Positions 1 to 8,913 of a stretch of DNA of 64,000 nt are shown here, one piece after another. The notes under the pieces were generated by a model, which worked only from the letters and a program-made list of their open reading frames with translations, had not been told where the DNA came from and did no database searches. The position numbers and the translations under genes are program-made. Origin of the DNA: Nocardia sp. SYP-A9097 (lineage in GTDB: Bacteria > Actinomycetota > Actinomycetes > Mycobacteriales > Mycobacteriaceae); contig NZ_WJIC01000014.1 of NCBI RefSeq assembly GCF_009649815.1, positions 62,001-126,000 of the forward strand. Reading direction: 5' to 3'. The first letter of the stretch is position 1. Every line of letters starts with the position of its first letter.

Positions 1-113
1 ACCGGAGTCGTTGACACGGGAGGAAATGTACGCCGAATCCGCTTGTAGGCGACCGCACGTGGTCGTGCCTTCGATACTCGACGCCTCACATTCGCTTCGA
101 GAGGACAACGGCA

Positions 114-1505
114 TTGCGTAAATGGTTACCGCTGCTGACGGTGTGCCTGGGCACCTTCATGCTGCTGATCGACGTCACCATCGTGAACGTCGCGCTACCC
201 GATATGCGCACCGATTTGAACGCGTCGTTCGGCGCACTGCAGTGGGTCGTCGACGGGTACGCCCTCGCAATGGCGGCGCTCATGCTGGGTGCGGGCTCGA
301 TCGCCGACCTGGTCGGGCATCGGCGCACCTATCTGGCCGGGCTGGGCTTGTTCGCGGCGGCTTCACTGGTGTGCGGTCTTGCGCCGAATCCGCAGGTGCT
401 GATCGCGGCCCGCATTGTGCAGGGGGTGGGTGCGGCGACCATGTCCTGCACCACTTTCGCGCTCTTGAACGCGGCCTACGCCGGTCGCGATCGCGGTACG
501 GCATATGGCGTGTGGGGTGCGGTCGCGGGTGCGTCCTCCGCCATCGGACCGATTATCGGCGGGCTGCTCACCGAGGTCGCCTCCTGGCGGTGGATCTTCT
601 TCGTCAATCTGCCGTTCAGCGTGCTGGCCATCGCGCTGTGTCTTGCGGTACTCACCGAAGATGAACGCGCACAGCGCAATCGGATCGATATCGCGGGGAT
701 GGTGGTCTTCACCGCGAGTGCGGCCACGGCCACCTACGCGCTCATCCGCGCCAATGAGCACGGCTGGTCGAATGCGGTCACTTGGTGGTTGCTGCTCGGC
801 GCGGTTGTCGCACTGGCCGCCTTCGTGCTGATCGAAAAGCGTTCACGCCAACCGATACTCGATCTGGCTCTGCTGCGTGACCGCTCCTTCGTGGGTGTGC
901 TGACAGCGGGCGCGATGCTGTATTTCGCCGCGTTTGCCGCGCTCATGTACACCCAAATCTGGATGCAGTCGGTGCTCGGGCTGAGCCCGATCGCCGCGGG
1001 TGCGGTGGGACTTCCACTGTCCCTCATGGCATTCCTGGTCTCCGGCCTGCTGGGAAAGTATCTGCACGGCGACCGTCCCGCCCGCATTATCGGCACCGGG
1101 CTCGCCGCCATCGGCCTCGGCGGGATTATCGGGGCTCTCCTCGTTCACGGCGAAGCAAGTTGGCCCGCACTGATTCCCGGGTTCCTGATCGTCGGCGCGG
1201 GGGTGGGCCTGGCCACCGCCACCCTCAGCTCCGCGGCGGTCTCCGCGGTCCCCTGGAAACGCGCCGGAATGGCCACCGGTGCGTTGAATACCGCACAGCA
1301 GCTCACCTTCGCCCTCGGAATAGCCACTCTCGGTGGACTCTTCACCCACCCCGACAGCACGGTCGGAGGAGTTCAGCTGACCCTCGCCGTCAGTGGCGTG
1401 GTCGGTCTGCTCGGCGCGATGCTCGTCCCGATCCTGATGCGCCGAACACCGCAGCGCGCGGCGGATCGCGCGCCGCAACCCGCGGTCACCGTCACGCAGG
1501 GCTGA
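114..1505 (+). CDS. DHA2-family MFS drug exporter
   Basis: Predicted proton-driven multidrug exporter of the major facilitator superfamily in the cytoplasmic membrane, 463 residues. The hydrophobic pattern fits the 14-helix EmrB/QacA (DHA2) type. Visible signatures are the N-terminal DVTIVNVALP motif typical of DHA2 proteins, motif A after helix 2 (GSIADLVGHRR) and motif C in helix 5 (GASSAIGPIIGG). The start is a TTG with a GAGAGGA ribosome site about 7 bases upstream; an ATG 8 bases further on is out of frame. Its stop directly abuts the stop of the convergent mycolyltransferase-like gene, with no terminator between. The substrate cannot be read from sequence. Family assignment is firm. Confidence 0.88.
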   Translation: MRKWLPLLTVCLGTFMLLIDVTIVNVALPDMRTDLNASFGALQWVVDGYALAMAALMLGAGSIADLVGHRRTYLAGLGLFAAASLVCGLAPNPQVLIAARIVQGVGAATMSCTTFALLNAAYAGRDRGTAYGVWGAVAGASSAIGPIIGGLLTEVASWRWIFFVNLPFSVLAIALCLAVLTEDERAQRNRIDIAGMVVFTASAATATYALIRANEHGWSNAVTWWLLLGAVVALAAFVLIEKRSRQPILDLALLRDRSFVGVLTAGAMLYFAAFAALMYTQIWMQSVLGLSPIAAGAVGLPLSLMAFLVSGLLGKYLHGDRPARIIGTGLAAIGLGGIIGALLVHGEASWPALIPGFLIVGAGVGLATATLSSAAVSAVPWKRAGMATGALNTAQQLTFALGIATLGGLFTHPDSTVGGVQLTLAVSGVVGLLGAMLVPILMRRTPQRAADRAPQPAVTVTQG

Positions 1506-2546
1506 TTACAACCCGAGGCCGTGCGCGAGAGTCGGCCAGGAGGCCGCCAGTTCGTCGTCCCAGTAGCCCCAGGAGTGGGTGCCGTAGGGGCGGAGGTTGA
1601 CCGTGGCGGGGATGTCCAGGTCGCTCAGGCGGGCGGCCATGGTTCGGGTGCACTGGTCGGTGGCGGCTTCGATGATGCCGCCGACCAGGACCTGGTTGGC
1701 GAGGGCTCCGGGGCCCGCGCCGACCAGGCCGCGTCCGCCGGATTTGTCGTAGGGTCCGGGGAGGCCGTTGCCGCTGGAGAGGTAGAGGTCCAGGCCGCGC
1801 AGGGCTTCCGCGTGCAGGTAGGGGTCGTTGGCGGCCCACATGGGGTCGCCGGGCGGGCCGTACATATTGGCGGCATCGCCCGCGCTGTAGGCGACCGTCA
1901 GACGGACGTAAGCCTGGCCGAGGGGATCGGCTATCTGGGCGCAGCCGCTGTAGGCGGCGACCGCGTTGTAGAGGCCGGGCTTGGCGATCGGGAGTTGCAG
2001 CACCGAGGTACCGGACATCGATACGCCGGCGATGGCATTGCGGCCGTTGGCGCCCAGGGCCTGATCGATCAGCGGGGGTAGTTCCTCGGTGAGGTAGGTC
2101 TTCCACTTCACGACGCCCAGGCGGGGATCGGGTGAGCGCCAGTCCGCGTAGTAGGAGGCCGCGCCGCCGATCGGCTGGACGACATTGACCTGCTTGTCCG
2201 CGAGGAAGTCGGTCGCATGGGTCTGCCGGTCCCAGGAGCCGGGGCCCTTGCCGCCACTGCCACCGCTGAGCAGATACAGGACCGGTCGCGGTACCGAGGT
2301 ATCGGCGGGACGCTGCACCTCGACCGCGAATTCGCTGTTCATGGCGGCGGAGTAGACGGTGATTACCCAGTGCCGGTCATCGTCGACGTGGATATTCACG
2401 ATGTGCGCATCGCCCGAAGCGGCGGGTGCGCTCGCCTCCGGGTCGGCGGCGGCCATGGGCAGGAACGGCTCGGCGGCAGCGGTCAGGGCGAAGACACCCA
2501 ATAACAGCAATACCGCCGCGCTACCAATGATCGAGCGAAAACGCAC
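1506..2546 (-). CDS. Antigen 85-type mycolyltransferase/esterase homologue
   Basis: Secreted alpha/beta hydrolase of the antigen 85/esterase D family, 346 residues. In mycolate-containing actinobacteria these enzymes move mycolic acids onto trehalose or arabinogalactan in the outer envelope. Residues 1-25 form a Sec signal peptide (MRFRSIIGS followed by a hydrophobic core and TAAA). The nucleophile elbow is GVSMSG with Ser176, and the C-terminal catalytic His lies in YGTHSWGYWDDEL, a segment highly typical of this family. The conserved YLLSGG strand and WRSPD segment are also present. It is tail to tail with the exporter upstream. Whether it is a true mycolyltransferase or a related esterase is unresolved, but the gene supports a mycolate-bearing host. 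Confidence 0.85.
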   Translation of the reverse strand: MRFRSIIGSAAVLLLLGVFALTAAAEPFLPMAAADPEASAPAASGDAHIVNIHVDDDRHWVITVYSAAMNSEFAVEVQRPADTSVPRPVLYLLSGGSGGKGPGSWDRQTHATDFLADKQVNVVQPIGGAASYYADWRSPDPRLGVVKWKTYLTEELPPLIDQALGANGRNAIAGVSMSGTSVLQLPIAKPGLYNAVAAYSGCAQIADPLGQAYVRLTVAYSAGDAANMYGPPGDPMWAANDPYLHAEALRGLDLYLSSGNGLPGPYDKSGGRGLVGAGPGALANQVLVGGIIEAATDQCTRTMAARLSDLDIPATVNLRPYGTHSWGYWDDELAASWPTLAHGLGL

Positions 2547-3013
2547 GTCCAGCCCTACTTCTCCTGCGCCACCGTGCTGTCCGCACGGCGGTGAAAACTA
2601 CCGATTGTCGCCGCCGCCCGTGCCGCGATGGGTGCGGCACGGGCGGTAGCGCGGACAGTATTGCAGTTCCCGGCAAACGGCACATTTCGGCGTCCTGTCG
2701 CACAGGAGACATACGGGCGGCGCGCGCCCGCTCGCGCCGGGCGGGTCGGCATACCGGTCGTCAGGCAGCGACCGCGAGTGTGACGCGGCGAATGCTATGC
2801 ACACTTCCAGGCCGTACGGATGCCTTCATCGGGCAGCAGCCCGAAAGGGTCTCGGCGCCGGCCGTGTGCACAACCGCGAAACCATCACCCAAGAGGGTTC
2901 TCCGGACCGGAACATACTGGGGTCCAAGAACTTTGGACGGTCGTGGTGTTCGATGAAGGGGATATCGAACACCACGCCCGCATCGGAAAGAATAGCGGTA
3001 ACAAGCGATTTCG
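2547..3013. other. Gene-free spacer between two leftward genes
   Basis: About 470 bases with no convincing coding sequence: the short open frames lack ribosome sites and overlap each other on both strands. The stretch next to the esterase start (2547-2760) should hold its promoter, although no clear -35/-10 pair stands out. The right end holds a strong inverted repeat (annotated separately) and a smaller one, GTCCAA at 2922-2927 facing TTGGAC at 2933-2938. Both lie just downstream of the membrane-protein gene that ends at 3014. Confidence 0.5.
2942..2976 (-). terminator. 13-bp inverted repeat, likely terminator of the leftward operon
   Basis: A perfect 13-bp inverted repeat (CGTGGTGTTCGAT facing ATCGAACACCACG) with a 9-base loop starts about 37 bases after the stop of the leftward membrane-protein gene. 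No T-tract follows in the leftward direction, as is common for actinobacterial hairpin terminators. A second small hairpin at 2922-2938 lies immediately downstream. An operator is the alternative reading. Confidence 0.5.
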
Positions 3014-4258
3014 TCAGGTGCGGGTTGTATCGAGAACCGAATCCGCGCTCGCGAGATACTTGCGGTAGGCGCTGGAAACCGCTCCCAGCCAGGTAAGTTC
3101 GCCCAGGAAGGTGGGGCGGGCGGGGCGGCGGAAAGTCTCACCGCGATCGATCGGAGTGACGCCGCTCCGGTGCGCACGTAGCGCGAGCGCTATGCGGGCC
3201 GCCTCGATGGTCGCCTCGCGCTCGGCGGCGGGAACCTGTAACCGATTCGCGACTTCCGCTGCGCGCGCGGTGATTTCGGGGCTAAGGTGCGGTTGCAGCA
3301 GGAGCAGTGCGTCCCGGATCTCGATCACGCGGCGGTACAGCCGATCCCTGGTAGGACGCCGAGCCGCCGGGGCCGCCGCGCCCACCTCCGGAGCCGCTTC
3401 ACGCAACGCCAGCCACAGCGGACGCAGTCTGGGTAGTGCGCGGGCGCGCTGCACCGCGGCCATCGCCTGCGGCAGCAGGGACGGGCACAGGTACCCGAGC
3501 AGCATGATGGCCGCACCGGCGCTGGCGAAGGCGGGCGCGATCTCCATATTCAGTTGCCGGGCCGAGACTCCGGCCCAGGCCGCGACGAGGGCGACGGTCT
3601 TGCCGATGCTGTAGCCGATCGCGATCACCGAACCGGTGACCAGCAGCACCAAACCCCTTTGCAGCCAGCACTGTTCGCGCACGAGTGGAATCCAGGTGCG
3701 GCAGAGCAGCACAATGTGCAGTAGGGCGAGGGTATAGGCGCACAGGTAGATGCCCAGGAACAGGTCGACCAGCGGAACGGTCGCGTAGTGATAGTCGAAG
3801 TCGGTAGCGTGCGATTCATCGTGCACCGGCGCGGCGAAGAAGAGTCCGGCCATGACCAGCACGACGACCAGATTTACCAGCATGACCTTGCGCCCGTTGA
3901 TATTCGGGCCCGCCACGGTGGAGTTCTCGACTGTTGCGGCGGTGTCGGACAGTTCCGCCGCACTCCCGACCACCTCCGGCGCGACCAGGTAGGTCGTCCA
4001 GACCAGCTGTGCCAGCGTGGCGGTGGTAACCGCCGAGTAGACGATCAGCGTCGCCAGATTCGGGCTGCCGCTGACCCGGCCGATCCACTCGTACACCTGC
4101 GGTACGGCCGCCTCGAAACCTATTGCCGCACAGGCGATGGCGACGGCGACCGCCCAGCGTGAGGCGATCCGGGTACCGCGCAGCGCCAATAGCAGCCGCC
4201 AGGCGAATACCAGGAGGGCGAGTACACCGACACTTCCGTAAATCAGAGCGAAATGCAC
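3014..4258 (-). CDS. MAB_1171c-type multi-pass membrane protein
   Basis: Integral membrane protein of 414 residues. About seven hydrophobic helices fill residues 1-290, with a charged linker near 100-125, and a soluble alpha-helical tail covers 290-414. Length, topology and the TWIPLVREQCWLQRG-type loop match the actinobacterial MAB_1171c family (DUF6545), described only as a putative transporter. It is the last gene of a tight leftward run: 4 bases separate it from the ImmA/IrrE protease, which follows the XRE regulator by 3 bases. That three-gene order recurs in Streptomyces, Nocardia and mycobacteria, which suggests a functional unit. Function and substrate are unknown. Confidence 0.75.
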   Translation of the reverse strand: MHFALIYGSVGVLALLVFAWRLLLALRGTRIASRWAVAVAIACAAIGFEAAVPQVYEWIGRVSGSPNLATLIVYSAVTTATLAQLVWTTYLVAPEVVGSAAELSDTAATVENSTVAGPNINGRKVMLVNLVVVLVMAGLFFAAPVHDESHATDFDYHYATVPLVDLFLGIYLCAYTLALLHIVLLCRTWIPLVREQCWLQRGLVLLVTGSVIAIGYSIGKTVALVAAWAGVSARQLNMEIAPAFASAGAAIMLLGYLCPSLLPQAMAAVQRARALPRLRPLWLALREAAPEVGAAAPAARRPTRDRLYRRVIEIRDALLLLQPHLSPEITARAAEVANRLQVPAAEREATIEAARIALALRAHRSGVTPIDRGETFRRPARPTFLGELTWLGAVSSAYRKYLASADSVLDTTRT

Positions 4259-4262
4259 GTGA

Positions 4263-4820
4263 TCAGTCGATTCCGGGTCCGAGTGTATCGAGCAGGCTGC
4301 GGATGTCGGCGGGCGCGTTCACCGGCAACACCCATTCCGCGCGCGGCGTCCAGCGCGTAATGTGGTGTGCCATAAGCAGATCCGCGATACGCTCGGCCTC
4401 CTGCTCCTCCCGCTCCGCCGAGCAGGTGCGGCCCAGCATGCGGCGCACCACGGCCGGGTCGATATTCGGTGCGAGCAGTCGCAACGCGTCCTGTCCGGTG
4501 ACCGTGACCGGTTCATGCCCGGCGAGCAGGTGCCCGAACTCGTGGCAGACGATGTGATCCTGATGCAGTTCGCTGGTATTGCTCTGGTAGGCAAGGAAAT
4601 CGATATCCCGTGTCACCAATAGTCCGCCGGAGAGACCGGCCACCGCGAACGGCTCCGGCCGCAGTCGCAGCGGTCGCCCGCGCTTGCGCGCCAGCGCCTC
4701 GGCCAGCTCCGCGACCGTGAATCGGCCGGGTAGCCCGAGCGTGCGCAGTTCGCGCCGCAGGCGTCGATGATCCATCATCGGATGCTCATCCCGCGAACCC
4801 TCCCAGACCGCGATCCGCAT
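4263..4820 (-). CDS. ImmA/IrrE-type metalloprotease
   Basis: Predicted 185-residue zinc metalloprotease. The HEFGH motif at residues 93-97, preceded by HQDHIVC and followed by LLAGHEP, is the HExxH zinc site of ImmA/IrrE proteins (COG2856). Known members cleave a partner XRE repressor or other DNA-binding protein after a stress signal. The gene just upstream encodes such a regulator and is separated by only 3 bases, so the two are probably translated together. The start could be the ATG used here or the internal ATG pair at residues 15-16; spacing favours the longer form. That it targets the neighbouring regulator is inference. Confidence 0.78.
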   Translation of the reverse strand: MRIAVWEGSRDEHPMMDHRRLRRELRTLGLPGRFTVAELAEALARKRGRPLRLRPEPFAVAGLSGGLLVTRDIDFLAYQSNTSELHQDHIVCHEFGHLLAGHEPVTVTGQDALRLLAPNIDPAVVRRMLGRTCSAEREEQEAERIADLLMAHHITRWTPRAEWVLPVNAPADIRSLLDTLGPGID

Positions 4821-4823
4821 GGC

Positions 4824-5279
4824 TCACAAGTCTTTCCCGTAGTGCTCGGCCTCGATCCGCCGCAGCACATCAAGCATGGCGGCCACGGTCTCGGCCCGCA
4901 CGGTACCGTGCGCCAGACCGTCACGCAGCACGAGTTCCAGGGCTGCGGTATCGGCGGTTCCCTTGAGCGCGTTGATCAATGCGAGTTCCCGGCCGCGCGC
5001 GACGGCGAGTTCCGGATTGGTCAGCGGGTCGAGACTGTCCAGGCCGAAGTAGCCGCGCAGCGCCTCGAGGGTTTCGAAGGACGGGTTCACCGTCTGCCCG
5101 GTGCGCAACTTCCACAGATAATTCGCCGAAAGGCAGGCCCCGGTGGTGCTTTGAATATTCTCCGCCAGCGCCCGGTGGGTGATCTCCACTTCACGGCCGT
5201 CCCTGGTCACGGGGGGATGCATACCGGCGATCAGCGTATTGAGCGCGCTGGTGAACGGATGCTGTTGCGCGGCAACCAT
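4824..5279 (-). CDS. XRE-family regulator, EspR-like
   Basis: Cytoplasmic DNA-binding protein of 151 residues. The N-terminal helix-turn-helix lies around residues 25-75 (ALAENIQ, then SANYLWKLRTGQTVNPSFETLEAL), a pattern close to the mycobacterial EspR-type XRE regulators. The remaining helical half is a probable dimerisation or sensor region. It heads the leftward run with the ImmA-type protease and the MAB_1171c-type membrane protein and probably autoregulates it. Upstream, a GGAG ribosome site lies about 12 bases from the ATG, and the AT-rich hexamer TATGAT near 5320-5326 could be a -10 element. The family call is reliable; the target sites are not visible. Confidence 0.75.
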   Translation of the reverse strand: MVAAQQHPFTSALNTLIAGMHPPVTRDGREVEITHRALAENIQSTTGACLSANYLWKLRTGQTVNPSFETLEALRGYFGLDSLDPLTNPELAVARGRELALINALKGTADTAALELVLRDGLAHGTVRAETVAAMLDVLRRIEAEHYGKDL

Positions 5280-5443
5280 TCTGATCTTGTCTCCTGCAGT
5301 TGACAGTCGCGGTGATGCTGATCATATACTCGTCCGTACTTCGTGACGGTACACCGAAGCCGCTGTCCCAGAAGGGGAGGGCATCGGCCGGATCGTGTCG
5401 GGCCGCGAAGTCAGGATGGGGCGACCGAAGATGTTCGCCCCAT

Positions 5444-6625
5444 TCATCGGGGACTCTCCGGCCGCACCGGCAGGGTGAGCGGGCCGCGATGCCGGAATCC
5501 CGAACGCCATCCGATACTCGAATCGGCAATAGTGGCACGGAGATTCGGCCAGTGGGTGTAGATCTCCCCGAGGACCGAGGCGAGCACCGGGCGCAGCAGA
5601 CCGGCTCCGACACAGACGTGCGCGCCATGCCCCAGCGCCACATGCGGATTGGGGTCGCGCCGCACATCCAGTTCGAGCATGCCGCTCGATGTCGCGGTGC
5701 CGGTGAACCTTTCCGGATCATGGTTGGCCGAGGCCAGGCAGAGCAGCACCGTCTGTCCCGCTTCGATTGTCTGCCCGGCGATTTCCAGATCGGTGACGGC
5801 GAAGCGCGGACCGGCCAGCACCTGCGGGGACAGGAACCGCAGCAGCTCGTCCACGGCGATCGATCGATCCGGGGCCGTCAGCATTGCCTCGAGCTGTTCG
5901 GGCCGGTCCGAGAAGGTGAACACGGCACCGGCGAGCACATCCATCAGCACCTCGTACCAGACGAACAGCAGGTAGAAGAGCAGTCCGGGCAGTTCACCGG
6001 ATTCCGATGTGGCACCTGCGATTTCGGAGCGCACCAGGCGGCCGAGCATGGTGTCGGCCCGGCCGTCGCGGCCTTCGGTGATGACGGCGTTGATGATCCG
6101 CTGCATCGCACCCAGTGTGTCCCGGGCTCGCGGGCTCGCACCGGGCGCGAGGGTGGCCTGCGCCCAGGCGGACAGCGAATCCTGTTCGGACTCATGCAAT
6201 CCCAGCAATTCACCGAGGATCACCGCGGGGAGCGGCAGCGCCACCCGTTCGACGAAATCGAATTCGCGGGTGCCGTCCAGTGCGGCCAGGCTCTTGCCGA
6301 TCAGCCCGGCCGCCCGATCGGACCAGTCGCCCGCCAACCGGAGTTCACCGACGATCAGGCTGCGCATGCGCGCGGGCTCACCGGTCTGGAATACGTCGAG
6401 AGGTTTCGGAACGGCGAAACCCCGATAGTCGCTCCCCCGGCTGTACCGGAGGTTGGTCGACAAGCGCTCGTCGAGCAGTCCGGCCCGCACATCCGCGTAG
6501 CGGGTGATCAGCCAGGCCGGTGGACCATCCGGTGTCGCCACTCGATGTGCGCCCCCGGCCGCGCGCAGTGAGCGCAGCACCGGCCACGGTTCGCGCGCGA
6601 ATTCCGCATCGAAGATGTTCTGCAC
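5444..6625 (-). CDS. Atypical cytochrome P450
   Basis: Heme-thiolate protein of about 393 residues from a GTG at 6625. A longer frame exists, but its extra 51 residues look non-homologous and would overlap the upstream gene. The heme loop LGHGAHVCVGAG (Cys near 338) and the K-helix ELLR are intact. The I-helix is unusual: where most P450s have AGxET, this one reads VWYEVL, so the alcohol residue used in oxygen activation is absent. The heme motif also starts with Leu instead of Phe. No ferredoxin or reductase gene is nearby. It lies 164 bases upstream of the XRE-ImmA-membrane operon in the same direction. The substrate is unknown; peroxygenase or non-oxidative chemistry is possible. Confidence 0.82.
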   Translation of the reverse strand: MQNIFDAEFAREPWPVLRSLRAAGGAHRVATPDGPPAWLITRYADVRAGLLDERLSTNLRYSRGSDYRGFAVPKPLDVFQTGEPARMRSLIVGELRLAGDWSDRAAGLIGKSLAALDGTREFDFVERVALPLPAVILGELLGLHESEQDSLSAWAQATLAPGASPRARDTLGAMQRIINAVITEGRDGRADTMLGRLVRSEIAGATSESGELPGLLFYLLFVWYEVLMDVLAGAVFTFSDRPEQLEAMLTAPDRSIAVDELLRFLSPQVLAGPRFAVTDLEIAGQTIEAGQTVLLCLASANHDPERFTGTATSSGMLELDVRRDPNPHVALGHGAHVCVGAGLLRPVLASVLGEIYTHWPNLRATIADSSIGWRSGFRHRGPLTLPVRPESPR

Positions 6626-6672
6626 CCGACCATCATCGCCCAAGCGGCCCAACGGGTCTCGATCGGTGAGGG

Positions 6673-7416
6673 TTACAGTGTGGCGCGCCAATCGGGCAGG
6701 GCGTCGGGGTTGGCGCGCAGGTAGCGCAGGCTCTGCTTCATGTACACGCGCGGGTTGGTGTCCAGATGTCTGACCCACGCCGGTTTCGCGTCACCGCGCA
6801 TGACGGCCCAGCAGGCCAGCGCGTAGCCGAACATGGGCTGGGACAGATAGCCCAGGCGCTGTGATCGCCAGCCGCGCTGATTCTGCGAGAACTGCAGTGC
6901 CGCATTGGCATTGAAGATGCCGAGGCCCAGGTACACGGTCGCGAGATCGGTGAGCTGCTCACCATCGTGCCGATCGCGGTCTATGCGCCGCTCACCCAGC
7001 AGTCGTTCATGTGCCAGTTCGTGTGCGATGGCCGCGACCAGGGTGACCTGCGAACGCAGCCGGCCCATATCGAGTGAGACCACCGCGCGGCCGTGCTCCA
7101 CGCGGTAGTGGCCGGCCTCGCCGTGTGCGGTGCCCTCCAGGAACGCCATGCCCTCCGGCAGTGGGTCACCGCCCGAATTCACTTCCACCACAACGCGATC
7201 GCGGCCGACGCCCATATATCTGCCCACACTGTCGACCAGTGCGCGGACCTGTGGTTCGGTCCCGGAGTACGGGTCCGGGAAGAAGTCGGCGGTCGGCAGG
7301 ATCGCGGGTGTGCGCAGCGTGCGCGAGCCGAATTGCGCTGCGCACCAGCTCATCATCTCCTCGACCCAGAGCCGTTCCAGTGCCCCCACCGGGCAGCTCG
7401 GCCGGAAAATACCCAT
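6673..7416 (-). CDS. Uncharacterised HExxH zinc-protease-like protein
   Basis: Predicted soluble protein of 247 residues with no family name I can assign. The central motif AHELAHERLLG (HELAH at 132-136) followed by DGEQLTDLATVYLGLG, with acidic residues near 153-157, resembles a zinc metalloprotease site with a third ligand in a downstream helix. There is no signal peptide, so it should act in the cytosol. It lies 47 bases upstream of the P450 in the same direction, placing two different HExxH proteins within about 3 kb. Co-transcription with the P450 is plausible. Catalytic activity is inferred from the motif only. Confidence 0.6.
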   Translation of the reverse strand: MGIFRPSCPVGALERLWVEEMMSWCAAQFGSRTLRTPAILPTADFFPDPYSGTEPQVRALVDSVGRYMGVGRDRVVVEVNSGGDPLPEGMAFLEGTAHGEAGHYRVEHGRAVVSLDMGRLRSQVTLVAAIAHELAHERLLGERRIDRDRHDGEQLTDLATVYLGLGIFNANAALQFSQNQRGWRSQRLGYLSQPMFGYALACWAVMRGDAKPAWVRHLDTNPRVYMKQSLRYLRANPDALPDWRATL

Positions 7417-7441
7417 GCTGCATTATGTTCGGCGCGGCGCG

Positions 7442-7987
7442 TCATGCACGCCGGGGGTAATTCCCGCAGGTCACCGGGTCGGCGTAGATCGGCCGCAGCC
7501 CGATATCCGCGATGAGCTCCGCCACCTCGGCGCGGTCCTGTTCCACACAGGAGAAGGACAGCTCGGCCGGCGCGCCATCCACTACGGGATCCTCGAAGAT
7601 CTCCGCGCCGAGGCTGCCGAGCGCCACATACCGGCAGGTCGGAGCGAATTCGGCGAAGGTCGCTGCGGCTTTCGCCGGCGTACCCGTCACATTATCGGTG
7701 GCGTCGAGCACCAGTTTGCCCGCCAGCGCCCGCGCATTGTCTCGCGCGAAGTCGGCGACGGCCCGCGGTGGAATGGCAACCAGCACGGCATCCCCGCCGA
7801 TCACCGCGTCCGCGATGCTGAAACTGTCCCGTCCCGGTGTCCGCGACCCGTAGACAACGCAGTGCCCCTTCGAAGCGAGCGCGAACCCCAGCGCTCGTCC
7901 GACCCGCCCGGTCCCAATCACCGCGACACTCGCTTTCGGCCCGGCGCCGGCCAGGAATCTCGGACCCTGTAAATGAATGCTGCACAT
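7442..7987 (-). CDS. NADP-binding F420-reductase-like oxidoreductase
   Basis: Rossmann-fold protein of about 181 residues when started at the ATG at 7987 (MCSIHLQGPRF); a longer frame adds an unconvincing arginine-rich leader. The nucleotide site is VAVIGTGRVGRALG, followed by VVYGSR, and the middle (DAVLVAIPPRA, LVLDATDN) matches the NADPH-dependent F420 reductase/6-phosphogluconate-like fold. Such proteins reduce F420 or small carbonyl compounds. It is shorter than typical Fno proteins at the C-terminus, so the exact reaction is unclear. It ends 25 bases before the HExxH gene and may be transcribed with it. Confidence 0.65.
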   Translation of the reverse strand: MCSIHLQGPRFLAGAGPKASVAVIGTGRVGRALGFALASKGHCVVYGSRTPGRDSFSIADAVIGGDAVLVAIPPRAVADFARDNARALAGKLVLDATDNVTGTPAKAAATFAEFAPTCRYVALGSLGAEIFEDPVVDGAPAELSFSCVEQDRAEVAELIADIGLRPIYADPVTCGNYPRRA

Positions 7988-8103
7988 GGCAATAACGCTA
8001 GGTCGAGGCGGGTATCCGGCGCTTCTCGATTCCTGACCGGTCCGGCCCCCGCTACGGTGGGACGCGAATCTGTTCACCGATCAGCTCTTTCCGTGGAGGC
8101 GAC

Positions 8104-8901
8104 GTGCGCACCATCGCTCGCATACTGCTCGTCCTACTGGTCTTGGTGGGCGGTGCCGGACTGCTCGGTCCGACCGCACTCGCGACCCCGTCGATCGACG
8201 ATGCCACGGCGAGCAAACTCGACGAACTCCTCGCCGTCCGGCAGGCCGCCGGCGCTCTCACCAAAGGCGAGGTGATCAACCAACTCTCGGCTCACTTCCT
8301 GGGCACCCCCTACGGCGCGAACATGCTGGTCGGCTCCGCCACCGTGCCTGAGGAACTCGTCGTCGACCTCCGCCGAGTCGACTGCTTCACCCTCCTGGAC
8401 TACGTGGAAGCCCTCTCCCGCTCCACCACCCGCGACGACTTCCTCACCAACCTCACCGAAACCCGCTACACCAACGCCACAGTCGACTTCCTGCACCGCA
8501 AACACTTCTTCACCGACTGGGCCACCACCTCCCGCACCGCAGCCGAAGACATCACCGCCACCCTCACCCCCGCCGCCATCACCGTCCCCAAACACCTCAA
8601 CACCAAATCCGACGGCACGGCATACCTCCCCGGCCTCCCCGCCGTAGACCGCAACATCACCTACATCCCCGCCAACGCGGTCAACGACGCGGTCATCTCC
8701 CAACTCCGCACCGGCGACTACATAGCCGCCTACGCCGACCAACCCGGCCTCGACGTATCCCACGTAGGAATCTTCATCTCGACCCCCACCGGCCCAATCT
8801 TCCGCAACGCCACCTCCCTCTCCGCCTACCAGGTAGTCGACACCCCCCTCACCGACTACGTCGCCACCACCCCCGGCCTGATAGTCCTGCGCCCGCACTA
8901 G
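8104..8901 (+). CDS. Secreted DUF1460 amidase-like protein
   Basis: Secreted protein of 265 residues from a GTG with a GGAGG ribosome site. Residues 1-27 form a signal peptide ending near LATP. The mature part matches DUF1460 (NlpC/P60-like, annotated as N-acetylmuramoyl-L-alanine amidase-like): the proposed nucleophile is the Cys in RRVDCFTLLDYVEAL and the partner His lies in DVSHVGIFI. Related bacterial proteins trim peptidoglycan fragments. It stands alone and is convergent with the next gene, the stops lying only 12 bases apart. The cell-wall role follows from the family and is not shown here. Confidence 0.75.
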   Translation: MRTIARILLVLLVLVGGAGLLGPTALATPSIDDATASKLDELLAVRQAAGALTKGEVINQLSAHFLGTPYGANMLVGSATVPEELVVDLRRVDCFTLLDYVEALSRSTTRDDFLTNLTETRYTNATVDFLHRKHFFTDWATTSRTAAEDITATLTPAAITVPKHLNTKSDGTAYLPGLPAVDRNITYIPANAVNDAVISQLRTGDYIAAYADQPGLDVSHVGIFISTPTGPIFRNATSLSAYQVVDTPLTDYVATTPGLIVLRPH

Positions 8902-8913
8902 ACCGCTGCATCG

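Noticed and set aside
2761..3177. Minus-strand frame of 138 codons across the end of the membrane-protein gene
   Set aside because: It overlaps a better supported gene in another frame and runs through the inverted repeats.
6626..6778. N-terminal extension of the P450
   Set aside because: Arg/Pro-rich residues overlapping the upstream HExxH gene; P450 homology begins right at the GTG at 6625.
8134..8898. 254-codon minus-strand frame opposite the DUF1460 gene
   Set aside because: Gly/Val/Glu-only composition typical of an antisense frame of a C-rich gene.
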